This document shows, in pieces, positions 20,202-29,062 of a DNA stretch of 64,000 bases. Position 1 is the stretch's first letter. Every line of letters begins with the position of its first letter. The notes under the pieces are model-generated. The model did not search any database. It saw only the letters and a list, made by a program, of their open reading frames with translations, and was not told the origin of the DNA. The DNA comes from Simiduia aestuariiviva. GTDB taxonomy: Bacteria; Pseudomonadota; Gammaproteobacteria; Pseudomonadales; Cellvibrionaceae. The stretch is taken from positions 547,348 to 611,347 of the forward strand of contig NZ_JACHXZ010000004.1 of NCBI RefSeq assembly GCF_014192475.1, in the 5' to 3' direction. Position numbers and translations under genes: made by a program.

Positions 20202-20978
20202 TTACTCGTGATCGTGCACGATATCCTCGAAGCCTGGTGCCAACCAAATGTGGTGTACCCACAGGCTGTCGTCATCGCCGGGAGACACCCAAATTTGCAT
20301 GCGGCCCTTTTGCATTACTTTAATCTTAGGGCTCTTGGACGCGCATTTTTTGCCTTTGCAGGTATCAGAGCTGCCGCCGGCGGAATCATAGCCGTCGGTG
20401 TGGTTATAGATCTGCGCGAGCATGGCGTAGTCGTGGGAGTTGGGCCACTGGCTGTTATTGCTGTTGGAGTAATCCATACAAGTGTTTTGGCTGGAGCCGT
20501 CTTCGCTGGTGTGGCCAAGGCCAAACACATGGCCAATTTCCTGACACATCACGTGGTTGCGATTGGCGGTGGTGTCGCTGGCCATGTAGGTGTCGTTCAT
20601 TTTCGCCACGCCCAGTTTAATGTGGCCGTTGCTATCGAGATTGATCGACGCCAGTCCCGCCCAGCCATTGTTGCCGTAGTAGGCGTTGCACACGCGCATT
20701 TGGCCGGTGACGGACGGGCAGCGCTTGCGGGTCCGCGAATTGTCGTCTGCGCTCACCACAGTCTGATTGATATGGTTGGACTGGTTCCACTTTGACAGCG
20801 ATGTCTCGAAGGAAGCCTGCCAATCCTGGGTCACACTATCAACGACAGGCAAATTCACAGTGCCCGTTGTAGTGGCCCAGTGATAGTTTGACCACGCGTG
20901 ATCGGCGTTGGCGAGATTGGGTAGCACGGCGAGTGTGGAGAGAGCAGAGATTGCAACGAGTTTTCTGGTAAAGGACAT
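20202..20978 (-). CDS. Secreted metzincin-like protein with altered zinc motif
   Basis: A 258-residue exported protein. Signal peptide about residues 1-26 (ending NLANA). Residues 146-156 read QEIGHVFGLGH, the metzincin pattern HExxHxxGxxH with Gln replacing the first zinc-binding His; the catalytic Glu147 and the other two His remain. NTCMDY (about 165-170) looks like a Met-turn. Cys145 and Cys167 could form a disulphide. The C-terminal region is rich in Asp/His/Trp (IWVSPGDDD, VHDHE). ATG 20978 was chosen because GAGG lies about 8 bases upstream; an ATG four codons earlier would overlap that site. Whether it is an active protease is uncertain. Confidence 0.75.
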   Translation of the reverse strand: MSFTRKLVAISALSTLAVLPNLANADHAWSNYHWATTTGTVNLPVVDSVTQDWQASFETSLSKWNQSNHINQTVVSADDNSRTRKRCPSVTGQMRVCNAYYGNNGWAGLASINLDSNGHIKLGVAKMNDTYMASDTTANRNHVMCQEIGHVFGLGHTSEDGSSQNTCMDYSNSNNSQWPNSHDYAMLAQIYNHTDGYDSAGGSSDTCKGKKCASKSPKIKVMQKGRMQIWVSPGDDDSLWVHHIWLAPGFEDIVHDHE

Positions 20979-21264
20979 ATAAAGCCTCACATGTTTTTTT
21001 TATGACATTTTGAGAAGGCGCGTCTTTCGATACCTCATTAACGCATTAGTACCACGAGGAAGGTATGGTACAGGTGTGTTATAGAGGCCAGCGTAAACAG
21101 GGAAGTTGCAATAAATCATTCTTACTGCGCTATACAAGAGTGAAATGTATCGCTCACATTGACCTAATCTAATGCAAAAGTTTGAGAGTTTACGGATGTC
21201 GAAAGAGGCTGGGCCGGCGGTTTGCCGCCGACCGGAATGCAAAAAAGCGAGACTGAATTTTCGG

Positions 21265-22107
21265 TTATAACAGCTCTTGCCACGGATAGCTGGTGTCGCC
21301 AATCACGTAGAAAAACGGATTGAGAATGTCGTCTTTTTGGTTGTAGCGCAGCACTTTAAAATCATCATCCAGCACGACCCCACCGGCGGCTTCCACAATA
21401 GCCTGGGCGGCGGCGGTGTCCCATTCACTGGTGGGGGCCAAGCGCGGGTAGAGGTCGGCAAGTCCTTCGGCAACCAAACACAATTTCAGCGATGAACCCA
21501 TATTGCGCGTGAGCACCGGCTTGCCGGTCTCCTTTTCTAGGCGTTGCATCAAGCGGTCTACGGCGTCGGCGCCGTGATTGCGGCTCGCCACCAGTGCGAT
21601 GGATTCACCGGCTGCCAGCGCCGATTTAACGGTGCGACACTGGATTGCCTGGGGCCCATTGCCCGCGTCTTTGTGCGCGCCAATGCCGCGCCCGCCCAGA
21701 TAAAGCACATTTTTCACGGGCACATACACCAGCCCTAACACCGGCACACCCTCGTTGATCAAGGCGATATTGACGGTAAACTCGCCGTTGCGGTTGACGA
21801 ATTCTTTAGTGCCATCGAGTGGGTCGATCAGCCAATAGCGGTGCCAGCTGCCGCGCACCTCGTAGTCGGGTAATTTGGATTCCTCTGAGAGCACCGGCAC
21901 GTCCGCGAGTAATGGCGTCAAGCCAGCAACCAATATACGGTGCGCGGCCAGATCGGCCTCGGTCAGCGGCGAGCTGTCGTGTTTGTGGCTCACTTCGGGC
22001 GCGTCGGCGTGGTTGTAGACAGCGAGAATGGCATCGCCGGCTTGGCGAATGAGCGGCGTTAGGTGGGTCAATAATTGCGCTTTGGCTGCGGCATCCAATG
22101 GTTGCAC
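21265..22107 (-). CDS. cysQ: 3'(2'),5'-bisphosphate nucleotidase CysQ
   Basis: A 280-residue member of the inositol-monophosphatase fold that hydrolyses 3'-phosphoadenosine 5'-phosphate to AMP, recycling the product of sulphate assimilation. The metal-binding motifs are visible: SEES (about residue 74), WLIDPLDGTKEFVNRNGEF (about 92-110) and the C-terminal EWDTAAAQAIVEAAGG. Length matches CysQ. Cytosolic. It stands alone, divergent from yrfG. Confidence 0.95.
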   Translation of the reverse strand: MQPLDAAAKAQLLTHLTPLIRQAGDAILAVYNHADAPEVSHKHDSSPLTEADLAAHRILVAGLTPLLADVPVLSEESKLPDYEVRGSWHRYWLIDPLDGTKEFVNRNGEFTVNIALINEGVPVLGLVYVPVKNVLYLGGRGIGAHKDAGNGPQAIQCRTVKSALAAGESIALVASRNHGADAVDRLMQRLEKETGKPVLTRNMGSSLKLCLVAEGLADLYPRLAPTSEWDTAAAQAIVEAAGGVVLDDDFKVLRYNQKDDILNPFFYVIGDTSYPWQELL

Positions 22108-22247
22108 GTGAATCTCCTGTGTTGGGGCCTGAATTCTAGCCTAAAGCGCTTGGCCGTAGGCGCACTAATGCCATAAATGGCTCGCAAAATTCGAAATTAC
22201 CCCCTCGCCTCGTTTAGACTTGCGCCACCGCACACAGGTTTACTTTT

Positions 22248-22928
22248 ATGACGGCACCTTCACTCGACTGGTCACGTATCGACACAGTGCTCTTGGATAT
22301 GGACGGCACGCTGCTGGATTTGCATTTCGATAGCTACTTCTGGCTCGACCACCTGCCCGCGCGCTTGGCGCAAATAAGAGGTAAGCCAGAGCAAGAGATT
22401 CGCGCTGAATTGTACGCCCACATTCGCGCCATTGAGGGCACGCTCAATTGGTACTGCTTGGATTACTGGGCAGACCAGTTACAAGTGGACATTATGGCGT
22501 TGAAGGAAGAGATCAAAGACAAGATTCAGCTGCGCCCGCACGTCGCGGAATTTTTACAGCTCTTGCGCGACCTGGGTAAAAAAGTGGTGCTGATCACCAA
22601 TTCGCACCCCAAGGGCTTGGACCTCAAGTTAGAAGTGACGGCCTTGGACCAATGGCTGGACCTGATTATTTCCTCGCACGAATTCCAAGAGCCCAAAGAG
22701 GTGCAGGCGTTTTGGACCGCACTGCTGGAACGGGAACCCTTCGATCCGGCGCGCGCGCTGTTTGTGGACGATACCGAGCGGGTGCTGGACTCCGCCAAAG
22801 CGTTCGGCGTGGGCTTTTTGCTGGGCATTCATCAGCCCGATAGCCAAACCCCCCGGCGCCTCGACAGCTATCCTGCCATCGACCACTTTGACGAACTATT
22901 ACCCAGCTTACGGGCCGCCCGTGGATAA
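22248..22928 (+). CDS. yrfG: GMP/IMP nucleotidase, HAD family (YrfG)
   Basis: A 226-residue HAD phosphatase. Motif I is LLDMDGTLLDLHFD (nucleophile Asp about residue 17), motif II LITNSHPKG, motif III/IV LFVDDTERVLDSAK. The LDYWADQLQVDIMALKEEI cap region fits YrfG, which dephosphorylates GMP and IMP in Escherichia coli. It precedes hslR with an eight-base overlap, then hslO, the same grouping found in many gammaproteobacteria. Confidence 0.92.
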   Translation: MTAPSLDWSRIDTVLLDMDGTLLDLHFDSYFWLDHLPARLAQIRGKPEQEIRAELYAHIRAIEGTLNWYCLDYWADQLQVDIMALKEEIKDKIQLRPHVAEFLQLLRDLGKKVVLITNSHPKGLDLKLEVTALDQWLDLIISSHEFQEPKEVQAFWTALLEREPFDPARALFVDDTERVLDSAKAFGVGFLLGIHQPDSQTPRRLDSYPAIDHFDELLPSLRAARG

Positions 22929-23316
22929 GTTGCGACTCGATAAGTGGCTCTGGGCTGCACGCTTTTTTAAAACCCGCAGTCTGGCCAAAGCCGCCATTGA
23001 GGGCGGCAAGGTGCGCGTGGACGGCGATCGGCCTAAAGTGAGTAAAGACATCAGCGTGGGCATGTCGCTCACCATTCGGCGCGGTTTCGACGAGCAAATA
23101 GTGGAGGTCTTGGCATTGTCTGATAAGCGCCGAGGCGCGCCCGAGGCGGCGTTGTTGTACCGCGAGACCGAGGCCAGTTTAGCCGCCCGTGGCGAGCAAC
23201 AAGCGGCGCGCAAAGCCCAAGCTGGCGAGATTCACACCGAGGGCAGGCCCAACAAAAAGCAGCGCCGCCAAATTCACCGCTTCGTGCGGCGCGTGGTGGG
23301 CGAAAGCGATGACTAG
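22921..23316 (+). CDS. hslR: Ribosome-associated heat shock protein Hsp15 (RqcH-like rescue, S4 domain)
   Basis: A 131-residue S4-domain protein. Hsp15 binds free 50S subunits carrying a nascent chain and helps recycle stalled complexes. The S4 domain runs from LRLDKWLWAARFFKTRSLA to GGKVRVDGDRPKVSKDISVG. A basic tail follows (RPNKKQRRQIHRFVRRV). The GTG at 22921 is the family start; no ATG precedes the S4 domain within the gene, and it overlaps the yrfG stop by eight bases, implying translational coupling. Confidence 0.93.
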   Translation: MDKLRLDKWLWAARFFKTRSLAKAAIEGGKVRVDGDRPKVSKDISVGMSLTIRRGFDEQIVEVLALSDKRRGAPEAALLYRETEASLAARGEQQAARKAQAGEIHTEGRPNKKQRRQIHRFVRRVVGESDD

Positions 23317-23367
23317 GGTGCGGCGCGCCTTGGTGTAAAATACCCCTTTTTAGCAACGGACCCGTTC

Positions 23368-24270
23368 ATGTCAGATGACCAAACTCCGGCGACAGCCGAC
23401 ATTATTCAGCGCTTCCTGTTCGATGGCAGCGACATTCGCGGCGAACAGGTCACTCTGGCCGACAGTTACCGCGAGGTGCTGGCTAACAATCCGGCGCCTG
23501 CCCCGGTGCAGCAGCTGCTCGGTGAGATGCTGGCGGCGGTGGCACTGTTGTCGTCAACCTTGAAATTTGATGGCGTTATCACGCTGCAGGCTCAGGGCGA
23601 CGGGCCGGTGCCGCTGATGATGGCGGAATGTACCCGCCACAAGGGTTTGCGCGGCATAGCGCGGACTCCGGAATCGGGCGTTTTTGAACTGGGTAATGAC
23701 ACCAGTCTGGCGGGCCTGTTGGGTCAAGGCGTCTTGGCCATCACCATCGACCCCGATCAGGGCGAGCGCTATCAGGGCATAGTGCCGCTCGATCAAGCCA
23801 GTTTGGCCGAATGCCTGGAGGCGTACTTTTCGCAATCCGAACAGCTGGCCACACGCCTGTGGTTAGCGGCAGATGGCAAGCGCGCCGGTGGGCTGTTGGT
23901 GCAGGCGCTGCCCAAGCAATTGGTGGCTGATGAACAGGTCAATGCTGAGCAGTGGGATACCGTGGTCGCGCTGGCCCACACTGTAAAGTCTGATGAATTG
24001 CTTTATCTAGACCATTCACAGAATTTATATCGGTTATTCAATGAAATGGCCGTGCGCCTGTTCGATCCGCAACCCTTGGCGTTTTCCTGTACCTGTTCCG
24101 AGTCGCGCAGCTTAAATGCGCTGGCCCAGATTAAGCGTGAGGAACTTTATGAAATCCTTACAGAACAACAACATATCACCATTGATTGCCAGTTTTGCAA
24201 CCAGCAATACCGCTTTGAAGAGCCGCAAATTCGCGCGTTATTCGACAATGAGCCGCCAACGGTGCATTGA
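23368..24270 (+). CDS. hslO: Redox-regulated chaperone Hsp33
   Basis: A 300-residue holdase activated by oxidation. The substrate-binding body begins with TADIIQRFLFDGSDIRGE. The redox switch has the four zinc cysteines in FSCTCSESR and IDCQFCNQQYRF near the C-terminus, in the CxC plus CxxC spacing required. It follows hslR by 51 bases in the yrfG-hslR-hslO group. Confidence 0.96.
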   Translation: MSDDQTPATADIIQRFLFDGSDIRGEQVTLADSYREVLANNPAPAPVQQLLGEMLAAVALLSSTLKFDGVITLQAQGDGPVPLMMAECTRHKGLRGIARTPESGVFELGNDTSLAGLLGQGVLAITIDPDQGERYQGIVPLDQASLAECLEAYFSQSEQLATRLWLAADGKRAGGLLVQALPKQLVADEQVNAEQWDTVVALAHTVKSDELLYLDHSQNLYRLFNEMAVRLFDPQPLAFSCTCSESRSLNALAQIKREELYEILTEQQHITIDCQFCNQQYRFEEPQIRALFDNEPPTVH

Positions 24271-24373
24271 TCAGCCCAAACATAAGTTTGGTTATTCCTA
24301 AACCATTCACTATCGCTCGCGTGAATGAACTCTGGCATAATGCGCCACCTTAAAAGTCACATCATAAGGTGGC

Positions 24374-24510
24374 GGCCACGACCGCTGCTGTAAAACCCGG
24401 GCAAAAAGACTTGGGGGTGGCCAGCCAAACGCTATGCTTTGGTTGGCTCAGCCGGCGGCCCCGCCGACCGCTAGATTGATGGATTGCCCTGCAAAACAGG
24501 CAGCACCATC
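24374..24510 (+). promoter_or_regulatory. Structured 5' leader of pckA with four consecutive hairpins
   Basis: The 280-base gap before pckA holds four stem-loops in a row. (1) GGCCAC 24374-24379 pairs with GTGGCC 24417-24422, with CCC/GGG inside. (2) AGCCAA 24423-24428 pairs with TTGGCT 24443-24448. (3) CGGCG 24453-24457 pairs with CGCCG 24462-24466. (4) GATGG 24478-24482 pairs with CCATC 24506-24510, with an inner TGCC-CTG/CAGGCA stem. No T-run or open frame is present. I do not recognise a known riboswitch class. It could be a cis-acting leader or a separate RNA. Confidence 0.45.
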
Positions 24511-24549
24511 CTGAATAGTTAATGCAATCACGCTGACAGGACGAGAGAA

Positions 24550-26100
24550 ATGACCCAAGCCACTGCGACCGTATACGCGGATCTCAGCTCTGCGCAATTG
24601 ATCGAAGAAGCGCTCAAACGCGGTGAAGGCCGCCTGACCAACACTGGCGCCCTGCTGTCAGTAACGGGTGCTCGCACCGGCCGTTCGCCCGCCGACCGCT
24701 TCATCGTTAAAGAGCCTACCACTGAGGCCGCCATTGATTGGGGCAACGTGAACCGCCCCTTCGATGCCGACAAATTTGATGCCCTGTGGGCCCGCGTTGA
24801 AGATTACCTAGGCGCCAAAGATCGCTTTGTGTCTAAGTTGCATGTAGGTGAAGATGAAAATCACTACCTGCCCGTAACCGTGACCACTGAAACAGCGTGG
24901 CACAACCTGTTTGCGCGCAACATGTTTATCCGCGCCGCCAACTACAACCCCAAGAGCCGCGACGAGTGGCAGATCCTGCACGCCGCCAACTTTGAGTGTG
25001 ACCCCTCGCGCGATGGCACCAATTCCGAAGGTATCGTGTGCATCAACTTTGCCCAGCGCAAAGTCTTGTTGGCGGGTATGAAGTACGCCGGCGAAATGAA
25101 GAAGTCCATGTTCTCGGTACAGAACTTCTTGTTGCCCGCCGTTGATGTCATGCCCATGCACTGCTCGGCCAACGTCGGCAAAGATGGCGACACCTGTTTG
25201 TTCTTTGGTTTGTCGGGCACTGGTAAAACCACCCTGTCGGCCGACCCTGAGCGCTACCTGATTGGCGACGACGAGCACGGTTGGGCCAAGGGTGCGGTTT
25301 TCAATATGGAAGGCGGCTGCTACGCCAAAACCATCGACCTTTCACAGAAAAACGAGCCCGTGATTTGGGATGCAATTCGCTTTGGCGCCATCGTTGAAAA
25401 CGTTGTGGTCGATGACAAGCGCGTTGCCGACTACTGCGACACCAGCCTGTCTGAAAACGGTCGCTGCTCCTACCCGCTCGAACACGTTGAATTGCGCGTT
25501 GAAGAAAACCGCGCGGGCGAGCCCAAAAATGTGATCTTCTTGACCTGTGACGTCACTGGCGTGTTGCCGCCCGTTTCGATCCTGTCTAAAGAAGCCGCGG
25601 CCTACCACTTCCTGTCGGGCTACACCGCCCGCGTGGGTTCCACCGAGCTGGGCGCAGAAGCGGGTATCAACCCCACCTTCTCCACCTGCTTTGGCGCACC
25701 CTTCATGCCCCGCCCCGCCCGTGAATACGCCGAGCTGTTGATGAAGCGCGTGCAGGATTTTGGCGCCAAGGTCTACTTGGTCAACACCGGTTGGACAGGT
25801 GGTGCAGGCGGTGCCAACGGCACCGGCAAGCGCTTCCCCATTCCCGTCACGCGTGCGGTGGTTGCAGCCATTCAAAACGGTTCACTCGATGGCGTTGCCA
25901 CCGAGCACTTGGATACCTTGAATTTGGATATCCCCGTGTCTGTGCCGGGCGTCGATGCCAAGTACTTGAACCCGCGCAAGGCGTGGAACAACGAAGCGGC
26001 CTATGACGAACAAGCGGCCAAGCTGGCTGGCCTGTTCGCCAAAAACATCACCAAGTTTAAGGTATCTGCCGACGTAGAAGCGGCCGGACCTAAAGCATAA
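24550..26100 (+). CDS. pckA: Phosphoenolpyruvate carboxykinase (ATP)
   Basis: A 516-residue PckA that converts oxaloacetate and ATP to phosphoenolpyruvate, the entry step to gluconeogenesis. Visible motifs are [10 protein letters not shown], the kinase P-loop [25 protein letters not shown] with the metal-binding Asp pair, and [10 protein letters not shown]. Cytosolic. The protein is near family length. A structured leader lies upstream and a strong terminator follows, so it is a single-gene transcription unit. Confidence 0.97.
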   Translation: MTQATATVYADLSSAQLIEEALKRGEGRLTNTGALLSVTGARTGRSPADRFIVKEPTTEAAIDWGNVNRPFDADKFDALWARVEDYLGAKDRFVSKLHVGEDENHYLPVTVTTETAWHNLFARNMFIRAANYNPKSRDEWQILHAANFECDPSRDGTNSEGIVCINFAQRKVLLAGMKYAGEMKKSMFSVQNFLLPAVDVMPMHCSANVGKDGDTCLFFGLSGTGKTTLSADPERYLIGDDEHGWAKGAVFNMEGGCYAKTIDLSQKNEPVIWDAIRFGAIVENVVVDDKRVADYCDTSLSENGRCSYPLEHVELRVEENRAGEPKNVIFLTCDVTGVLPPVSILSKEAAAYHFLSGYTARVGSTELGAEAGINPTFSTCFGAPFMPRPAREYAELLMKRVQDFGAKVYLVNTGWTGGAGGANGTGKRFPIPVTRAVVAAIQNGSLDGVATEHLDTLNLDIPVSVPGVDAKYLNPRKAWNNEAAYDEQAAKLAGLFAKNITKFKVSADVEAAGPKA

Positions 26101-26140
26101 GGCAGCTGGCAACAGCCTGCCCAAGCGGTGCAAAGCAAAA

Positions 26141-26169
26141 GGGGCGACCACAGGGTCGCCCCTTTTTTT
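26141..26169 (+). terminator. Rho-independent terminator after pckA
   Basis: GGGGCGACC (26141-26149) pairs perfectly with GGTCGCCCC (26154-26162) around an ACAG loop, followed by a run of seven T residues. Confidence 0.9.
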
Positions 26170-26316
26170 ATGCCCTATGGTTGCATCGCCCCCTGTCTGG
26201 ATAGCGGGTAGGGCTTGATAGATTTAGTTCGTCATTCTTTTATCTGGCCCGCTCGTGCTAAGTGTGCACTTCAATCGCAGTAAGCGGCCCGCTCACTAAA
26301 ATACTAGGAAGCTTTC

Positions 26317-27801
26317 ATGCGCAATATTCTATTGATCGCGTTTTTGCTGTTGACCACGCCGCTGGCTCTAGCGGAAAAAGACGACGCACCGGTTGATCCA
26401 TTTCCCGAAGAAATTCAAAAGGTCACCGAGCACAAGGTCAGCATTGCCGGTAAAACTATTAGCTACACCGCCACAGCGGGTATTTCCTTTGTCTACAACG
26501 ACAAGCATGAAAAAATTGGCTCTGTCTATTATACCGCCTATGTAAAAAACGGCGAAAAGGCGGGCAAGCGGCCAGTTACCTTTGCCTATAACGGCGGCCC
26601 AGGTTCCGCCTCTGTGTGGCTGCACATGGGCACGCTGGGGCCAAAGCGCGTTGTGTTCGACGATGAGGGCTTTCCTACGCCACCGCCTTACAAGGTGGTT
26701 GACAATGAATTTTCTATTTTAGATAAAACGGATTTAGTGTTCATCGATCCCGTTGGCACCGGCTATTCTCGCGTGGGTGGCAAAGGCAGCGCTGAAGATT
26801 TCCACGGCGTGTGGGAGGATGTAAAAAGTGTGTCGGAGTTTATTCGCCTCTACACTACGCGTAACGGCCGCTGGAGTTCGCCTAAATATTTAGTTGGCGA
26901 GAGCTATGGCACGCTGCGCTCTGCGGGCATTGCGCACCACATGAGCGAAAAAATGGGCATGTACTTTAACGGCGTAATGTTGATTTCCAGCGTGTTAAAT
27001 TTTGCCATTGAAAACGATCCCGATGATCCGACTCAAATTATGTCGCCCATCAGTTTGTTGCCGGCCTATACCGCGACAGCTTGGTATCACAAAAAATTAT
27101 CCACCCCACTGCAAGCCGACTTACAAGCCACCCTTAAACAAGCGCGCGAGTTTGCGCTGGGTGAATACGCCAGCGTCTTGCTGCAAGGCGATTGGGCGAC
27201 TCAGGCACAGGTTGATAGCGCCACGAAAAAGTTGGCGGCGCTGACGGGTTTGCCAGAGGCCTTAGTGCGCGAGCAAAATATGCGCATTAACTTAAAAGAA
27301 TTCGTGCACAACCTGTTGCGCGATGAGGGTAAAACCGTGGGCCGCCTAGACAGCCGCTTCGTTACCGAAGAGCTGGATGCCATGAATCAGCCGGGCTATC
27401 GCGACCCCTCCTATATGGCCATCCACGGGCCCTACACCGCCGCGGTAATGGACTATCTTCACAGTGATCTGAAATTTACCAGCGACCTGCCGTATCACAT
27501 CTTAGGCGGCGGTGTTAAATCGTGGAACTACGAAGACTTTGCTGAAGATATGTTCGATATGAGCCGTAAGTTGCGCCACGCCATGTTGCGCAACCCCGAC
27601 ATGCGCGTGTTTGTGGCCAATGGCTACTACGATTTAGCAACGCCCTTTTTTGCCACGGAATTTAATTTTTCGCACATGGGGCTGCCTGCGGCGCTCAAGA
27701 ACAATGTCACTATGGCCTACTATGAATCGGGCCACATGATGTACATTCGCAAGCACGATTTGAAAAAGTTAAAGGCAGACCTCGCCAATTTTATTCAATA
27801 G
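26317..27801 (+). CDS. Exported S10 family serine carboxypeptidase
   Basis: A 494-residue secreted peptidase. Signal peptide about residues 1-19 (ending ALA). The S10 core shows FAYNGGPGSASVWLH for the oxyanion region, VFIDPVGTGYSR, the nucleophile serine in LVGESYGTLR, an Asp in ANGYYDLATP and the His in YYESGHMMYI, completing a Ser-Asp-His triad. Such periplasmic S10 peptidases trim peptides from the C-terminus in marine gammaproteobacteria. Its last 11 bases overlap the convergent PLA2-like gene. Confidence 0.92.
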   Translation: MRNILLIAFLLLTTPLALAEKDDAPVDPFPEEIQKVTEHKVSIAGKTISYTATAGISFVYNDKHEKIGSVYYTAYVKNGEKAGKRPVTFAYNGGPGSASVWLHMGTLGPKRVVFDDEGFPTPPPYKVVDNEFSILDKTDLVFIDPVGTGYSRVGGKGSAEDFHGVWEDVKSVSEFIRLYTTRNGRWSSPKYLVGESYGTLRSAGIAHHMSEKMGMYFNGVMLISSVLNFAIENDPDDPTQIMSPISLLPAYTATAWYHKKLSTPLQADLQATLKQAREFALGEYASVLLQGDWATQAQVDSATKKLAALTGLPEALVREQNMRINLKEFVHNLLRDEGKTVGRLDSRFVTEELDAMNQPGYRDPSYMAIHGPYTAAVMDYLHSDLKFTSDLPYHILGGGVKSWNYEDFAEDMFDMSRKLRHAMLRNPDMRVFVANGYYDLATPFFATEFNFSHMGLPAALKNNVTMAYYESGHMMYIRKHDLKKLKADLANFIQ

Positions 27802-28282
27802 GCGACTGCGCCTTGGGTGCCTTCAAATAATCTGGAGGCACCACCTCCTCCGGCCAGCGCGCCAGCACCTCGGCGCGCTCGGCATCAGTTAGCGGTTGAT
27901 AGCCGCGCCACAGGGGCCAGCCATAACCCCAGCGAAAACTGCTGGGAATAAAGGGCGAGCCACCCACCCGTACCCCCATCAGCATCAACGCACTTACTGA
28001 AGACTGCCCTTGAGTGGCCACACATTGTTGCAGCGCTTGATCTGCGAGCTTGCGCTGATCGGCAGTGCCACCGGCCCAATAGGCCGCGTCGTGCGCGACA
28101 CAACAGCTCTGCCAAAGTTCAGGGTGTTGGTGAGTGCCATCGGGAAAACGTGAACAGCCATCGGTGGTGAATGGTGCAAGTCCGACGGTTTGCGAGTGCA
28201 CCAAACCGGCAAAGGTCAACGCGAACCAAGTTACTAACAATGTCGTGCGAGTATGAGTTGGGGTCGTAATGGTAGGCAGCAT
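27791..28282 (-). CDS. Small exported protein with PLA2-like CCxxHD motif
   Basis: A 163-residue protein. A membrane-spanning or signal segment covers about residues 12-30 (LLVTWFALTFAGLVHS). The mature part has DGCSRFPDG followed by SCCVAHDAAYW, with Cys60-Cys61-x2-His64-Asp65, the pattern of the phospholipase A2 active-site helix. A third Cys follows at about 87. Family members are sometimes given unrelated oxidoreductase names. Lipase activity is not shown. Start 28282 was preferred because it opens the signal segment; the frame extends 14 codons further upstream. Confidence 0.65.
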   Translation of the reverse strand: MLPTITTPTHTRTTLLVTWFALTFAGLVHSQTVGLAPFTTDGCSRFPDGTHQHPELWQSCCVAHDAAYWAGGTADQRKLADQALQQCVATQGQSSVSALMLMGVRVGGSPFIPSSFRWGYGWPLWRGYQPLTDAERAEVLARWPEEVVPPDYLKAPKAQSPIE

Positions 28283-28331
28283 AGCGCGTGGGTAGCCGAG
28301 CGGTGTGTGCCGCCAGCATAGCAAATCTTAG

Positions 28332-28697
28332 TTATGGATTTTCGCTTTGCGTGGCCTCAGACGGCGGTGACTTGCGCGGCCGCAGTTGCCGAGCAATCAG
28401 CATAAAAAGCACACCGGCACCGAATAACAGCAGGGTTCCTGGTTCGGGCAACTGAAAGCTGTTGGTATGGGTGGTGGTGTGCGGCGATGGCGCGACGTAC
28501 CAACTGGGCCCGGCGTTGACCGCAAGCTCAGGCTCGGGCGTGCGCGCTTGCTCAAGTAGCGTTAGCCAATTGAAATCGTTAGCCGCAGCCTCCTGTTGTG
28601 CCTCCAACAACTCGCTATCCGTTTGCTCAGGCGTGACGATAACGTCGCCATAGGCAAATGCAGACAGCAAGCTCAACAAAAGGAGTAGGCGTGGCAT
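28332..28697 (-). CDS. PEP-CTERM sorting-domain protein
   Basis: A 121-residue protein. Signal peptide about residues 1-17 (LLLLLSLLSAFAYG). The C-terminus is a PEP-CTERM domain: LPEPGTLLLFG (about 83-93), a hydrophobic membrane segment, then a basic tail (RQLRPRK). In other bacteria exosortase EpsH cleaves such domains and links the protein to the cell surface. The middle is Pro/Thr/His rich without a recognised domain. ATG 28697 opens the signal peptide; the frame runs 91 codons further upstream but without signal-like sequence. No exosortase gene is in this window. Confidence 0.75.
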   Translation of the reverse strand: MPRLLLLLSLLSAFAYGDVIVTPEQTDSELLEAQQEAAANDFNWLTLLEQARTPEPELAVNAGPSWYVAPSPHTTTHTNSFQLPEPGTLLLFGAGVLFMLIARQLRPRKSPPSEATQSENP

Positions 28698-29062
28698 AGC
28701 GGTTAAGCTTAAGTAGGTACGAGTGTGCAAGATTACCATTTTGCTCTGCATGTGGATAGGGAAGCGGCAGTGTTTGGTTAATGGTAGTTGATGACGTGCG
28801 TGTGCGTTTGAATGAAAATTTTTAACCAAATGTCCCTTTATTTTGTGTGGGCTTGTGAGAGGGAGAGCTGCTAGTTTAACCAGCGGGAGAGTGTTGCTGG
28901 CTGATAGCGCCGACATGCGTTCAGGCGTTTGGATAGCGTGGGATACCGATGTTATTCGCGCCCGAAACAAATCATGGACATGGGTAGGTTTTGCAAATAC
29001 CGTTTAGCGGTGGGTGTTGATATTTTTAAACAGTAAAATTTCCATATAAAGGACGGTATCGA
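28698..29062. other. Intergenic region between PEP-CTERM gene and intradiol-like gene
   Basis: About 365 bases between divergent genes, with AT-rich patches near 28800-28860 and 29020-29050. Presumably contains both promoters, but no clear -35/-10, terminator or repeat was identified. Confidence 0.4.

Noticed and set aside
20199-20795. 198-codon plus-strand frame opposite the metzincin-like gene
   Set aside because: Antisense to a well-supported exported protein; composition is low-complexity Val/Ala/Gly and no domain is visible.
24334-24341. CATAAT as a -10 box for pckA
   Set aside because: No acceptable -35 at 16-18 bases; too weak to call.
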